A stretch of DNA of 20,736 nt from Sphaeroforma arctica JP610 (lineage: Eukaryota; Opisthokonta; Ichthyosporea; Ichthyophonida), in contig NW_014040178.1 in NCBI RefSeq assembly GCF_001186125.1, positions 1-20,736 on the forward strand. The letters are read 5' to 3'. Below, in pieces: positions 8,271 through 19,973 of the stretch. Each line of letters opens with the position of its first letter. Within the stretch, counting starts at the first letter, position 1. A program made the position numbers and the translations under genes. The notes under the pieces are model-generated. The model was not told the DNA's origin and made no database searches. It worked only from the letters and a program-made list of their open reading frames with translations.

Positions 8271-9179
8271 GCTTTTACATTGAATTTCTGTTATTCGGCA
8301 CCTGTCAGACATGTGGCACATTATTTCTTTAAAAAAACAAGTAGAGTTGCACTTGCGGTCTGGCAGTCAGGCAGTCAGGCAGTCAGACGTAACTCCGCAT
8401 GAGTAATAGCAGCTATGGCGAAAGTATGAAGGCTAACTCCCTCTAGGTGGACCGCCGAAGCCCGTACACCAATTTGATGTTTACATTTTTTTTTGTTGTT
8501 TGTTTTTTATTTTTTTTTATTTTCTTAAATGTGTTTGTAAATTTGTTTTTTGTTTGTTTATTTTTTGATTTGTGAATGTTTTTTAGGAAAACAATACACA
8601 AAACATAACCGTCTATTTCTAAGCTCAATACGTTTTACCTATACGCGATAAACTTCGTAAACGCGAAAAGCTTTTTTAAAGCCTTATCAAGTATATCGGG
8701 GGCAAATTGACAATGAAAATTAACTAAATTTGCACCTGAGAAATTAACCCTGTTTGTTGAAAAGGCGAATAGAATCTATTCACAACTGATACAAAGTGAA
8801 AAATAGGACAATTCGTGACAGTTAGGCCGCCTCAAAAATTGTACCTATTTGTAAACCCATAGGACTATATTTATGATAAACTTTGAACGTAAACGCTTAT
8901 ATATATTTTTTGTTGATATTTTTGCATTTTAACGGCAAACGTAGTGAGGTTAGGACTCTATATATGTATTACATTGAACAAATCTCAAGTTGTCCAACCA
9001 CAAGTCAGTTAAAAGTCATGGTCTGTGAAGAGTGTGGGACTCGGAGACGTGGACTCGTGGGGAATTGTGCGCCTGTCGGCTGTCGCCCTGTCCCCGGCTG
9101 CCCAGCGGTGTCCGCCCTGTGTGGCCAATTGGCCATAGCGTCCAAAATTGTGTTCCGACACAACTTCAACTTTTCAGTA
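8271..9179. other. Non-coding stretch upstream of the beta-helix gene
   Basis: Holds three GGCAGTCA units around 8358-8385, a T-rich tract at about 8485-8580 and, at about 9020-9150, a GC-rich patch (CTGTCGCCCTGTCCCCGGCT and similar). No frame here resembles a protein. The 140-codon plus-strand frame at 8883-9305 is low in coding character and runs into the inverted-repeat element. Confidence 0.5.
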
Positions 9180-9595
9180 AGGCGGTTCGGATGTGCTACT
9201 TTGTTTCAATTTAGGCCCCAAAATGAGCAGGGGCGGGAGGGGGCATTTATAATTTATAAATCTGACCTGACCTATGTCTGGATCCCCCCCCCCGGGCCCC
9301 TATAAATTGTACCAAGTGTGACCACAGTACGGTTTTGCGTACTTGTACCACAATCCCATATACTTCACAGTACATAAATGTGCAGTAAACGACGCGTTTG
9401 TTGGAATATTTATATAATCGACAAAATAATATTCTACTGTCTACGAAAATATGACCCCACTTGATACTAATTTTGGCGAGCACAGGGGCCAGAAAAGTCA
9501 TATATGTACTACAGACTTATAAATCCAAAATGTACTAAAAGTCCTAATATCCAGGGGGGGGGACCCTAAAAAAAAGTAGCATATCCGAACCGCCT
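9180..9595. mobile_element. MITE-like element with terminal inverted repeats
   Basis: AGGCGGTTCGGATGTGCTAC (plus TTT) at 9180-9202 faces its reverse complement at 9573-9595 with a single mismatch. Similarity appears to extend inwards in degraded form: both arms carry a TTTATAA(A/G)TCTG motif followed further in by a GTCTGG/TTCTGG motif, and a G/C homopolymer. At about 416 bp with no transposase frame it fits a non-autonomous DNA transposon. The flanks (TA on the left, AA on the right) do not give a clean target-site duplication, so the superfamily is unassigned. Confidence 0.6.
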
Positions 9596-12500
9596 AAGGC
9601 ATAAGGCACACGACGATGGCTGGTTGGCGGCATGGTGGCTACTGGCTTCTGGCTGGTGCTAATATAGTTGGATATTTATTTTGAAAAGAATATTTTTCGG
9701 GCATTTTTTAATGCTGCCTCCTGCTCTCTACTCTAGAGTAGAGGGCAGATCAGTGATATATTCTTGTCCCGGACGGAATGCTGGAGTTTGGGACTCTGCG
9801 ACTCTTGAGTCTGAGCCTCAGACTGGGGTCTTCAGTCTTCTTTTTTCTCTACAATATCTCCTTGTGTGTGAGTGATGAGGAGTTTTGAGCCTGTGGCCCT
9901 GTGTTGACTGTTGCAGTTGAGGTCTTTTGCCTTGAGGACTGCAAAGTGCAAACTGCAAAACCAAAAAGTCAAAAGAGCTGCATCGTGTGCATGGCGCAGT
10001 CATAGATGTAAAAGTTAAAAAATGGCTATCGCACTTTCTGTCGTTTTAAAAAAAACATGTACGACATGTAAAAATAAATAGCAAACTAAACGTACACCAC
10101 TCGTATTATTTTTATCGATTTATTTTAAAACAACACCGAAAAAATGTCACATTAAATTGTTTTAAAAAGAACTATTATTAAAATTTAGGGTTAAAAAAAG
10201 TGCAAGTAAAAAATTATGTGTTCTATTTTCAGAAGGCTAAGATTTGTTTTTATAAAACGGACAATAAAAAAACAACTGTCTGACAGTGACAAGTCACTCA
10301 CATGTAGTCAAGTGACAGTGTCAACCTGAATTCCCAAAAAAAACAACTGTCCTGACAACGACAGTACGACTACTGACTCAGTGACTCTGAGTACGGACTA
10401 ATTAGTACTGAGTACAAGTCTGACTACTGAGTACTGAGTCGCAGTATTTATAGCAGCCAATGGAGATATTTAGATATGATTAGCTGTCTTTTTAACTGGG
10501 GCATAACTGTTATTACTATTTTATTTCTTTGTTTCTTTTTAAAAATGCCTTATGCAAGGTACAGTTGCCTTTTTTATTATTAAAGATAGTCGGCCAAATT
10601 TTTATTTATTTAAACAAAATGCGAATTACACGCGGAAAAAAATGATTTTACAAAATCGGCTTGCGTGGTGGAATTCCGAATTATGCTGGTTGTGAGGAAG
10701 CTAAAACTGCCCAAAACATTTTGGCTATTTGGAAGTGGCCAATATATAGAACTGGGGCGGCCAATGTGGAGACCTTGACATTGCCCACGCCCACATGTCT
10801 CAGAACTGATTGTGTCTTTTGATAGTAGAAGACTATCCTACAGAAAAGGTAACGTTACAATGCGAGATCTGTCCATACAGAATGTCTCTGGGGTATAGTA
10901 AATAATAAAACAGTACTTAAACTTCTGCTGGCTCATTTCTTTTTAGCCATCTCGGCGGTGACTATTTCATATGCATTCTTAGGTACACGTCGATGAGAAG
11001 TATATTTCTTTTCGCAAACTTGGCAAGTTGCAGAGTAAGATACTTATCATAGGGATAATATTATTTATTTCAAGAATGGCAAGTATGTATGATACAATGG
11101 TTATCATAGTAATCGAGGTAGCGATAGGCACCCCTCACAAAGCGTCAAATTGTATCCAGTTTTCACTCTCCCGCCACTCAAATGCTTAACCTTCTCTGGC
11201 GGCATATGTATTATAATACTAATACTTCTGTGATTGCTGCACTGAACTTTTAAGGATGTAAATATTCTTTTTGACCTGAATGAATAACAATTTCAATATT
11301 TTGATAGTTCGACAGATTTTATAAATGACCGGGCGTGTCGATTTCTGGCCTTAAAAGTCCAAAATTCGTACTGATGAGGTGTATACTGAAAAAACGGCCA
11401 TAATTTTCCAAATCAGTCAGAATCAGGTTTTGAAGCAGGTGCAATATCAAAAATATGTCTGGGTGATATTTCAGATCAGGTCTCCCTGAGCATTTTCCGC
11501 TATCAAAGTTCAAACTCTCGAACCGGGTCATTATTTCGTGCTCCATGGTCATTTGGACGACTATCTTTATTTATTTTTTAAAAGGCATTTGCACTATGTA
11601 TATTAAAAATTAAAAACCCTCCGCGGCAACGACATGGCGCATTATATAGGACAACAGAAAGACGTTCTCCAATACGACTTGTCACATTACAAAACGATCA
11701 TATCGTATACCAGATCAGAAATATCAATGTGCTTTTTTGTTTTTTTGTTTTTAAAAACAATTAAAAGAGCAATCATCTATTTATTTATGTGAATATATAC
11801 AGTATTAATTTAGTATTATTGTTTTTTTTTAAATAGACCTCACAGGCTCACAACTTCACAAGTTCACAATTATCAGCCTCACAGCCTCACACAGTGGCTC
11901 AAGCCTCACAGCCTCAATGCCTCACACTTTCCATCAGTGAGTGATCAATCCGGGATCCTTCCAGTTTTATTTTGCAAACAGACCAAATATTTATTTTTAA
12001 AAGCATAATATGTAGTCATACTGTCATAGTCTGTGCACAGACTCCAGAGCCCAGCGTCCGGACTCCAGACTCCAAACTGGCAGAGTCCAGACTCGTTGTA
12101 CAGTACGACACCTTACCACTATACAAAGGCCTGATGCTGGCCTGCTGCATTGCTGCAACTATTGACAGGGCTCTGGCCCTCTGGCCGCTGCTTTGCCATT
12201 TATTTTCTTCTCTTTCTATTGCTTTTTTTAAACTTTGTGAAATAGAACCCCCAATTTTTGATTTTGAAAAATTATTAATAACTCTCTTGCTTTTGTAATT
12301 CTTTTAAAATGGCCTTTGAATTTTGTTTGACCTTTATTTTGTTTTATTTTTACAAAAATATTACAAATGAAATGATTTATAGTAGGCTATGAATGAAATG
12401 TCCTTTTTGAGTTTTTTCTGTCAACATTTATTGCAATAAAAGGTGTGGGCAATAATCTGATATCGCGATCCATATTTGGTGAAGAAAGAATTTTGTTATG

Positions 12501-13677
12501 TACTGGTGACTGTAACGAAAGATATAGAACAAATCGCGAACTAACTGGATCTCTCTAGAATAGTGAGTAGCGTCTGAAGAGACTCAAGAGTCCAAGAGTC
12601 GAGCTCGAATCGGTTTGTATTTGTAAAGCTGTTGATCCTGTTCAACCTGTTGTAGACTTGTAGTTTTGTTACTCGTTTGAGTATCTTTTATTTTTGAGAT
12701 TACTCGCCAACTCTTCCAGATTTCTATTGTCTTTCTTAAAATATCTTTGATGGTTCAGAAACTTGCTCTCACTTTTATTATTAAAACAACAATAAAAAAG
12801 GGCAAGATATTTTTGTTTTATTTTCGGTATTTTGCAAAGCAAAACACAAAGCAAATCATAAATAGACTAGAGAGCGTAAGCGAGGTACTCAAGAAGTCTC
12901 AAGAGGGCCGAGGCCCGACGGTCAAGACTCAAGACTCAAGACACAAGAGTTCAAGTCTGATCAAGACCCAAGATTCAAGAGAGACTCGGTAAATACTAAA
13001 TACTTCTTTTTAAGATAAATAAAAAAGTGGTGACTGGTTCTCTCACTTCTCTGTCAGACTCGCCAGAGCCCAGAGTGTGTCCTCGCCGGGGTCTGGACTC
13101 TGGAGTGGACTCTGGAGTCTGGACTTGGTAGCTCTGACTCTCTGACTCTCTGAGTCTGAAGTCTGTAAATTTTCGTTTTTGTTTCTCTTGTTTGTTTTGC
13201 TTTGTTTCTTATGTTTGTTTTACTTTTCAAAAACAAATATGTAGCAATAAAGTAAATTACATACAGTATTTTGTATGTACTATGTATTTAGAGGGCTATG
13301 TGCTTTATTTATTTATTATTTAAAATTAAAAAAAGTAACATAGCCCATAGTTCTCAAAAAAAGATTGGCCTGGTCGCAGTCTTAAAAACTCATCTCAATA
13401 TATGTTTGTAAAAATTTCGTTTGAAAATTGAAAACATGGTCACGTGGTCCACAATTTGGAATTCCCCATAATTGCCGCTCCAGGTATGTATTTACTATAT
13501 GTTTGGCTTCTTCAAAAAAGGCCTAATTTCACAAGGCAGTTTTGGCTTTCTTTTTTAAATAACATGCCAAATACCACTTTGCGATCCTATTTGGGGAAAT
13601 CGATTTCTTTTTGTTCACCATATTAGCCTTTTTGATTTTTCTTGTTTGACTGGTACAACACGGACTCAAAGCTAAAG

Positions 13678-13730
13678 ATGAGGGAAGATTTAAAAAAGAG
13701 CAAGATGAGAGAAGATTTTAAAAAAGAGCA
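13678..13730. repeat. Tandem pair, 26/27 bp
   Basis: Two adjacent copies of a GATGAGGGAAGATTT... unit ending in AAAAAAGAGCAA. They differ by one base (GGG/GAG) and one T. Confidence 0.8.
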
Positions 13731-14305
13731 AGATGTTCGATTTCAGAAGGCTCACTCCTATGTAACAAGTGACAACTAAATAAAAACATCACTGTACAAC
13801 AGTACAAGTCTAGAGAGGTGTAAATACTTATAATTTATAAATTTTATAATAAAAAGGAGTTGACTCAGCTTGAGTTAGACCAAGGCCAAGACAGGAGTCT
13901 AGTAGAGAACTCCAGAGATAAAAGGATCAGCGGCAGACAAAAACTTCGTCGTTTTTTTTCTTAGGCCCAGCACTGCAGCAGTCCCCAGGGCCCAGAGTCC
14001 CAGACTGTCCAGCACCCAAGCAGCAAGCATAAATATCTTCCCAGCGAGATTCTCAATTGTCAATTGTGAGACTTTGAGTGGTCACTGCCAAACTAACTAA
14101 CTGGTCAGTGGTCACTGACTCTCTGCCAGTCTGCCACACTCTCTGGGTAGTATGTACCTTCAGGCTTCAGGTCGAGGAGTCCAGGACTCCTAGTTATTTA
14201 TTTACAAGACTGCCAAGTAGCAACTCCAACTACATACTTGTGATACTCTAAGAGTCGGAAACTGAGAATCTAGAGCAACGAACATGTTATTAGTCACTTG
14301 TCAGT

Positions 14306-14452
14306 GGTCACTGGTCACTGGTCACTGGTCACTGGTCACTGGTCACTGGTCACTGGTCACTGGTCACTGGTCACTGGTCACTGGTCACTGGTCACTGGTC
14401 ACTGGTCACTGGTCACTGGTCACTGGTCACTGGTCACTGGTCACCGGTCACT
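14306..14452. repeat. GGTCACT heptamer satellite, 21 units
   Basis: Perfect 7-bp periodicity. Twenty units are GGTCACT and the penultimate one is GGTCACC. Degenerate relatives of the word (CAGTGGTCACTG, TCACTGAC) occur on both sides from about 14075 to 14500. The Ser-Leu-Val-Thr-Gly-His-Trp frame across it is a repeat artefact. Confidence 0.95.
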
Positions 14453-15864
14453 GACTCACTGGTCACTGTATTCACTGTATTTATTGGCCACTGTCAAGGC
14501 AGTGCCAAGTGTCTACTGCCAACTGCCAACAACTCAACACTCAACAGTCAACACCGCTCAAGGTTCAACTACCAACTTGCCAAGCAACATTTATGACTTG
14601 CTCATTACAAATTTACAATGACTGTGTAAATATTTAGCTGCTGGCCTGCTATTTCTGCCTGCTGAGTGCTGAGTACTGAAAGCTGACAGTAAACTGCAGA
14701 CAGCAGCTGCAACAACAGCTTCTTTTGATTTTTGAATTTGTTCATTGATATTTGAAGGTAACGAGTTGATGACTCTTGTATGTCTGATGAGTGATGAATT
14801 GATGACTGATGAGCGATGACGATGGAGTGAATTTCAGGCATGACGAGTATAAGCGAATAATCGAGAGGGGCGAGGGGGCGAGGGTATGCCGGTATGATGG
14901 TAGAGTGTGACGATAATTGTCAGAATTCAGAATTTCTTAGATGTGAGTAATGCAGGTAGTATTTAAAAAACAAAAACAAAAAAGAGGTTGTGTTCTTACT
15001 TCTTAGTCTTACAAACTGTTTATATTTTTTTATAAAATATTATAAATATGTACATATAAAATACTTGTAGAGTTGCGTCTTTCACTCTAAAAACAAACAT
15101 ACTTACGTTAAAAAAAACCACCACAACAGGTTCCGGGTTCGGACCTTCGGCCTTCGGGGGATGGGACTTCTAATAAAACACTTCAGGAAGTTCGGGTGTA
15201 CGCGTGATGGCGTTGTATACAACTAGGTTCTCGGCACTAGGCTTGATTATAATAAGCTACATACTGATTTAGCGTGTTTTTGTGCACTACAATATTATAT
15301 ATTCTCGTGTTGTTCTCTGTGTTCATAATGTACGACACAGTAGGTAGTGCAAATTCCTTAGGCGGGGCATCCAGTCAATTTTATAGCTGAGTTTACGATA
15401 TCCAATGGAAACTTGCCCTGAACCCAGAAACATCGCGGGTCACACAGTCATATAATACGTGCTGGGATTATGACCCTGCGTTTGACTGATTTTCACAGAA
15501 CTGGTAATAATAACCACCACATCAATGAGAATACTGCAATTTTGGGATGGCAAAGTTCATAATTTTGTTCCCAAACATAAACGGGGGCCAATGGAATATT
15601 TGAATCACCAATGAAGATTGTAGGCTGTATTATATATCACCGAGGAGTATGACCCCGATCGTACGACCGAAATAATACGCCGATACGGGCTATGTATGCA
15701 TGTAAATAAACAAAATATTGCTTTAGCTCGACCGGTAATGCCGGCTTTTCGGCTAAAAAAGTCGTTATTATTGCGTTAGATAGGGTGAATTGGAAATCTA
15801 CTATGTTCACTGTGTGGATCAAGCAGCAAATAGTAATTCACGGTAGCATACAATACAAATGGGG

Positions 15865-16170
15865 CTAGCTGACAGTGGGTGGTATTGTAGGAGTAGAGTG
15901 ATAATCTGCTCCATGTCGTGTTATGGGTGTCGTACCTCTATGGGAATAAGGATCTATAGAGCGGGTATTCTCAAGTGTGTGCCATTCTGTAGTGAATCGT
16001 GGAAGAGGGCGGCTAGGGATCAGAACAACAAGGTACATTGCGCCTGAAATAGAGTTGGACGGTTGACCACGAGATGGCGGGGGAAAGACGCGATCATGTA
16101 GGATTGCAAAGAGTTGCGGGTGTCTTGTAGGAAAGCCAACGGCGACAAATTGATCTTTACGAGAGTCTTG
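15865..16170 (-). pseudogene. Possible decayed coding frame, family unknown
   Basis: A 101-codon stop-to-stop run on the minus strand with an internal ATG (MYLVVLIPSRPLPRF), followed on the same strand by another open run at 15637-15822. The composition is protein-like (mixed hydrophobic and charged residues, several prolines), but no motif is recognisable and no splice pair was established. It may be chance. Confidence 0.2.
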
Positions 16171-17201
16171 TCACAGCCAGGAAATTGTCATAAAATATCC
16201 AAGCAGCACCAAGTCGGGGCATAGTGTGTGAGTTTATTGGGATGAGGGTGGGGCGGGTATGGTGTATTACCCTAGTGATATGTATATGATATATAGTATG
16301 GGAAGTATAAATATTTTTAAAGTGATATGCGGTTTTGCTGTTGTGGGGATGAACAGCTGTCGGTTTCGAGGTGTGAGGAAGTATTTAAGATGAGAATATA
16401 TCACACGTTATTGTTAGCCAGTCACGAAATTGTGGAATCTGTGCATGGTTGGTAGGCCCCAGTAGTGTGAAGAGGATGCCATTCAAGCAATTGAACTGTG
16501 AGGTTGTGAGTATTGTGTATGTGTGTTGTGGGCACAGTTGACCACAGTAGGCTCCGGCAACTTCAGTGTCCATTGTAAACCAGAAATAAATGAAATACCA
16601 GAAAAGCAACTGACCGCAGTACCCTGGACATGGTGCGATATGAAGACCATATCGTCATAAGTCTCATCAACCGCAATGTATTTTTTATCACCGTTGCGGC
16701 GCTTCTACTCTAGCGTTGGAGGCTAAACACTACTAGCTCAAGTCGGGTATTTTATCAAATTTCAGGTAGTGAAAGTCGCAAGGCTCTAATATATATATTA
16801 TTATTTCTTTGCCATCAGTGAGCTACTTATATATTTGGAATCTCGAGTATTATTCATTCGAAACCACTTATCCGGTCACACATTTCCGTTTACCTAGTAC
16901 AAGTAGACCATAAATCATATATGGTACCAAAAAAGTTTACAAAGCAGTGGTCACTCAGAATATCGCCCCCATTTGTGGTCACAGAGATAAGAATTCTTAA
17001 TAACGTGGCATGTGTACGTATAAAAAGCAGTGAGTAGCTAGGTGCTTCAAAAACATGGGCGTGTGCAATTGGAATAGCACCCATATGTGGACACGTCCAC
17101 GCGTGCGTAATATTTGCCGCGCTTATTTTGTTTTTTGTTTATAATCGTAGATCAGTAGGACAAAAGAGCCTCCTAAATAGATCAAACTGTCTATTTTTAA
17201 A

Positions 17202-17364
17202 TAGAAGGCTATGAACAAACAGATATATATTAACTTTCTTCTAAATAAATCAAACACGCACGAGAAAGACTGTGTTTTTTATTTATACTTTTTTGAGTTT
17301 TTCTTTTTGTTCTAAAAAACAACAACATACACATTGACCATATTTATGTATTTATAGCCTTCTA
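17202..17364. repeat. 11-bp inverted repeat pair upstream of GEMIN5
   Basis: TAGAAGGCTAT at 17202-17212 and ATAGCCTTCTA at 17354-17364 are exact reverse complements 141 bp apart. Between and beside them CTAAATARATCAAAC occurs twice in direct orientation (near 17173 and 17240). This could be a very small MITE or chance in AT-rich DNA. Confidence 0.4.
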
Positions 17365-17453
17365 AATGTGGAACAATTATACAAATGTGTAAATACACAG
17401 TGGCTACAAGTCAGCTGTTCACGCACTCGTACATTGAAGTAGTTGTAGTCAAT

Positions 17454-18325
17454 ATGCGGGACGTGACTCTGCCACCGTCGCCCAATTGGTACGGCCCACA
17501 GGTCATGGCAGGTGACAGGTGGAGCACTATATTTGCCTATTGTTCAAAGTCACAAGTGGTACTAATGGATGCGAATAGCACAGTTAGTACAGTTAGTAGT
17601 GATATATACGCAACCTCACAGTCACAAACTGGGATGGGTTACGGATCGCATACACAGATAAGTTCATCCCTTGGGGTGAATAGTGATATTGACGAACAAC
17701 CACAGATCAGGCCTCGTATGATAGCCACACTGTCCGGACACTCTGATCGTGTTGCTTGTTTGGACTTCAACCCACACCCGCACACACATACCTTACTTGC
17801 ATCCGGCTCGGAAGATAAACATGTGTATATATGGAATACACAACTAAGTATGTGTGTACATACCTATACGCGTGTGTGTGATTCTGGTGTTGTGGCAGTG
17901 GCGTGGAGTGCGTTCGATTCAGCGGAACTGCTGGCTTTAGACCAGACGGGCACACTCGTACTTATACACGTTGAATCAAGTGCTTTCGATATTAACAGCA
18001 GCACAAATGTACTATCGAAGCCGACCACGCATGTCGGGAACATGAGTGGGCCGATGCATATGAACTCTAACTCTGTTTCTAGCATATACACAAATACAAT
18101 CTCAAAAAGTGCCAGTGCCAGTGCCAATTCAGGAATACATACAGTGTGCAAGAAGAGCGGCGCTGCTACATGTATGGCGGTGTCTCGTAACGCAGCTATG
18201 CCCACTCTAGTGGCTGTAGGTTATAAGAAGGGATCGGTAGTGGTGTATAATACTGCGAAGGGTTGTGTTATGCATCGACTTAGCGGTCATGTGGACGAGA
18301 TTCAATCGTTGAGCTGGAAATGGAG
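17454..18325 (+). CDS. GEMIN5: GEMIN5-like, first exon with start codon
   Basis: Starts MRDVTLPPSPNWY, aligning with the human N-terminus where TLPPSPNWY also begins a few residues in. The Trp-Tyr pair corresponds to human W14/Y15, reported to contact snRNA. I chose this ATG (A at -3) over one 23 codons upstream (17385) because the family starts close to this motif. The exon gives 290 codons plus two bases. WD40 blades are visible: IATLSGHSDRVACLDFNP...LLASGSEDKHVYIWN, GVVAVAWSAFDSAELLALDQTGTLVLIH, then TLVAVGYKKGSVVVYNTAKG (human DLVAIGYKDGIVVIID), and MHRLSGHVDEIQSLSWK (human IHRLRGHDDEIHSIAW). Two Ser/Thr-rich loops are inserted (around residues 42-78 and 165-215). It ends at donor AG|GTATGT (18326), phase 2. 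Confidence 0.88.
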
Positions 18326-18328
18326 GTA

Positions 18329-19158
18329 TGTGTGTTTCTAACAACTATAGGCTTTAGAGTGCAACGGCGATAGACTATCATGATAGAAACGCAAGTGCTT
18401 GATTCTATTACGATTTATTCACGATGAAAAATCTTATAGTATAATTATAAAGACGCTTCCTTCCTGATAATATCATTTTTGTTGTGTTTGTGTCTACTGT
18501 GAGTGATGTGCGTTCGATTATTTTCTCCTGAGCGCTGTGTTGTGCGTCATCTATTTATGTACGTATGTAGTTTTGGTAAGTAAATCTTAATATATATATA
18601 TATATATGTATTTATGTATGTGTATGTGTGTGTGTGTGTATATATATATGTATATATATATATCTATATGAATATGTATGTGTATGTGTAAATATCTATA
18701 TCTATCTATATATCTATATATATATATGTGTGTGTCTGTGTCTGTGTCTGTATGTATGTATGTGGTATGTATATGTATGTGTATGTATATGTATGTATAT
18801 GTATGTGTATATATCTATCTATATATACATAAATATATATGTGTGTGTGTCTGTGTGTATGTGTGTCTGTATATATGTATGTGTATGTATATGTATATAC
18901 ATGCATATGTATATGTATATATGTATATATATATATATATATATATAGGAGAATATATGTGTGTGATATTTATGATCAAATATCTAGAAACCACTATCAT
19001 GCATCCATGTATGTAAATATATTTACCAACAAGTAGTACAAAAGGATGTGTAATATAATATTTATGTCCTTGTATAAGTCGATGTTTGTATGCGGAATTT
19101 CTTTTCTTCAATTGTCACTTCATGATCGAGGCTATGTTGAGTATATAAACGCCGGTCG
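18329..19158. repeat. Tandem duplication, copy 1 (830 bp)
   Basis: Starts with TGTGTGTTTCTAACAAC three bases into the intron and ends with ATAAACGCCGGTCG. The non-microsatellite parts read identically in copy 2. Confidence 0.95.
18590..18947. repeat. (TA)/(TATG)/(TGTC) compound microsatellite, copy 1
   Basis: Compound simple-sequence tract inside duplication copy 1, ending in a perfect TA run before GGAGAATATATG. The Tyr/Val/Cys-rich frames across it on both strands are artefacts. Confidence 0.9.
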
Positions 19159-19973
19159 TGTGTGTTTCTAACAACTATAGGCTTTAGAGTGCAACGGCGA
19201 TAGACTATCATGATAGAAACGCAAGTGCTTGATTCTATTACGATTTATTCACGATGAAAAATCTTATAGTATAATTATAAAGACGCTTCCTTCCTGATAA
19301 TATCATTTTTGTTGTGTTTGTGTCTACTGTGAGTGATGTGCGTTCGATTATTTTCTCCTGAGCGCTGTGTTGTGCGTCATCTATTTATGTACGTATGTAG
19401 TTTTGGTAAGTAAATCTTAATATATATATGTATTTATGTATGTGTATGTGTGTGTGTGTATTTATATATATGTATATATATATATCTATATGAATATGTA
19501 TGTGTATGTGTAAATATCTATATCTATCTATATATCTATATATATATATGTGTGTGTCTGTGTCTGTGTCTGTATGTATGTATGTGTATGTATATGTATG
19601 TATATGTATGTGTGTATATCTATCTATATATACATAAATATATATGTGTGTGTGTCTGTGTGTGTGTCTGTGTGTGTGTGTGTCTGTATATATGTATGTG
19701 TATGTATATGTATATACATGCATATGTATATGTATATATGTATATATATATATATATATATAGGAGAATATATGTGTGTGATATTTATGATCAAATATCT
19801 AGAAACCACTATCATGCATCCATGTATGTAAATATATTTACCAACAAGTAGTACAAAAGGATGTGTAATATAATATTTATGTCCTTGTATAAGTCGATGT
19901 TTGTATGCGGAATTTCTTTTCTTCAATTGTCACTTCATGATCGAGGCTATGTTGAGTATATAAACGCCGGTCG
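19159..19973. repeat. Tandem duplication, copy 2 (815 bp)
   Basis: Directly abuts copy 1 and repeats it from TGTGTGTTTCTAACAAC to ATAAACGCCGGTCG. The length difference of 15 bp falls in the microsatellite tracts. There is no target-site duplication or inverted terminus, so this is a segmental tandem copy, not an insertion. Confidence 0.95.
19418..19763. repeat. (TA)/(TATG)/(TGTC) compound microsatellite, copy 2
   Basis: Same architecture as in copy 1, with different run lengths (shorter first TA run, extra TGTGTCTG units). Confidence 0.9.

Larger units (their letters stand above)
9700..15000. other. Gene-free patchwork of cryptically simple GASTC-rich islands
   Basis: No gene supported. GC-richer patches of 60-150 bp alternate with A/T-homopolymer-rich spacers full of TTTAAA palindromes. 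Each patch is built from scrambled short words rather than perfect tandem repeats. Themes are GACTC/GAGTC (about 9780-9840, 10360-10445, 12040-12100, 12560-12610, 13050-13170), TCAAGA (12885-12985), CTCACAGCC (11835-11930), GGTCACT (14300-14460) and CTGCCAA/GCTGA/GATGA words (14510-14830). Frames inside the patches are short and lack protein character. Confidence 0.6.
15001..17453. other. Non-coding, better-balanced stretch before GEMIN5
   Basis: Base composition is more even than in the preceding patchwork. No gene is supported, but the minus strand holds several moderately long open stretches (15637-15822, 15865-16170, 16385-16609) that could be remnants. Inverted and direct short repeats lie at 17171-17364, just ahead of the GEMIN5 start. 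Confidence 0.45.

Noticed and set aside
8883-9305. 140-codon plus-strand frame
   Set aside because: Runs from AT-rich DNA through a GC-rich simple patch into the inverted-repeat element; composition shifts along its length and no domain is visible.
14298-14621. Frame encoding SLVTGHW repeats
   Set aside because: A 7-bp satellite read in frame; it repeats every 21 bases by arithmetic, with no other coding evidence.
15120-15165. GGGTTCGGACC resembling a tRNA B box
   Set aside because: No A box, acceptor stem or cloverleaf can be drawn around it.
18628-19926. Tyr/Val/Cys- and His/Thr-rich frames in the intron microsatellites
   Set aside because: Pure products of TATG/TGTC simple sequence on both strands, lying between two well-supported GEMIN5 exons.
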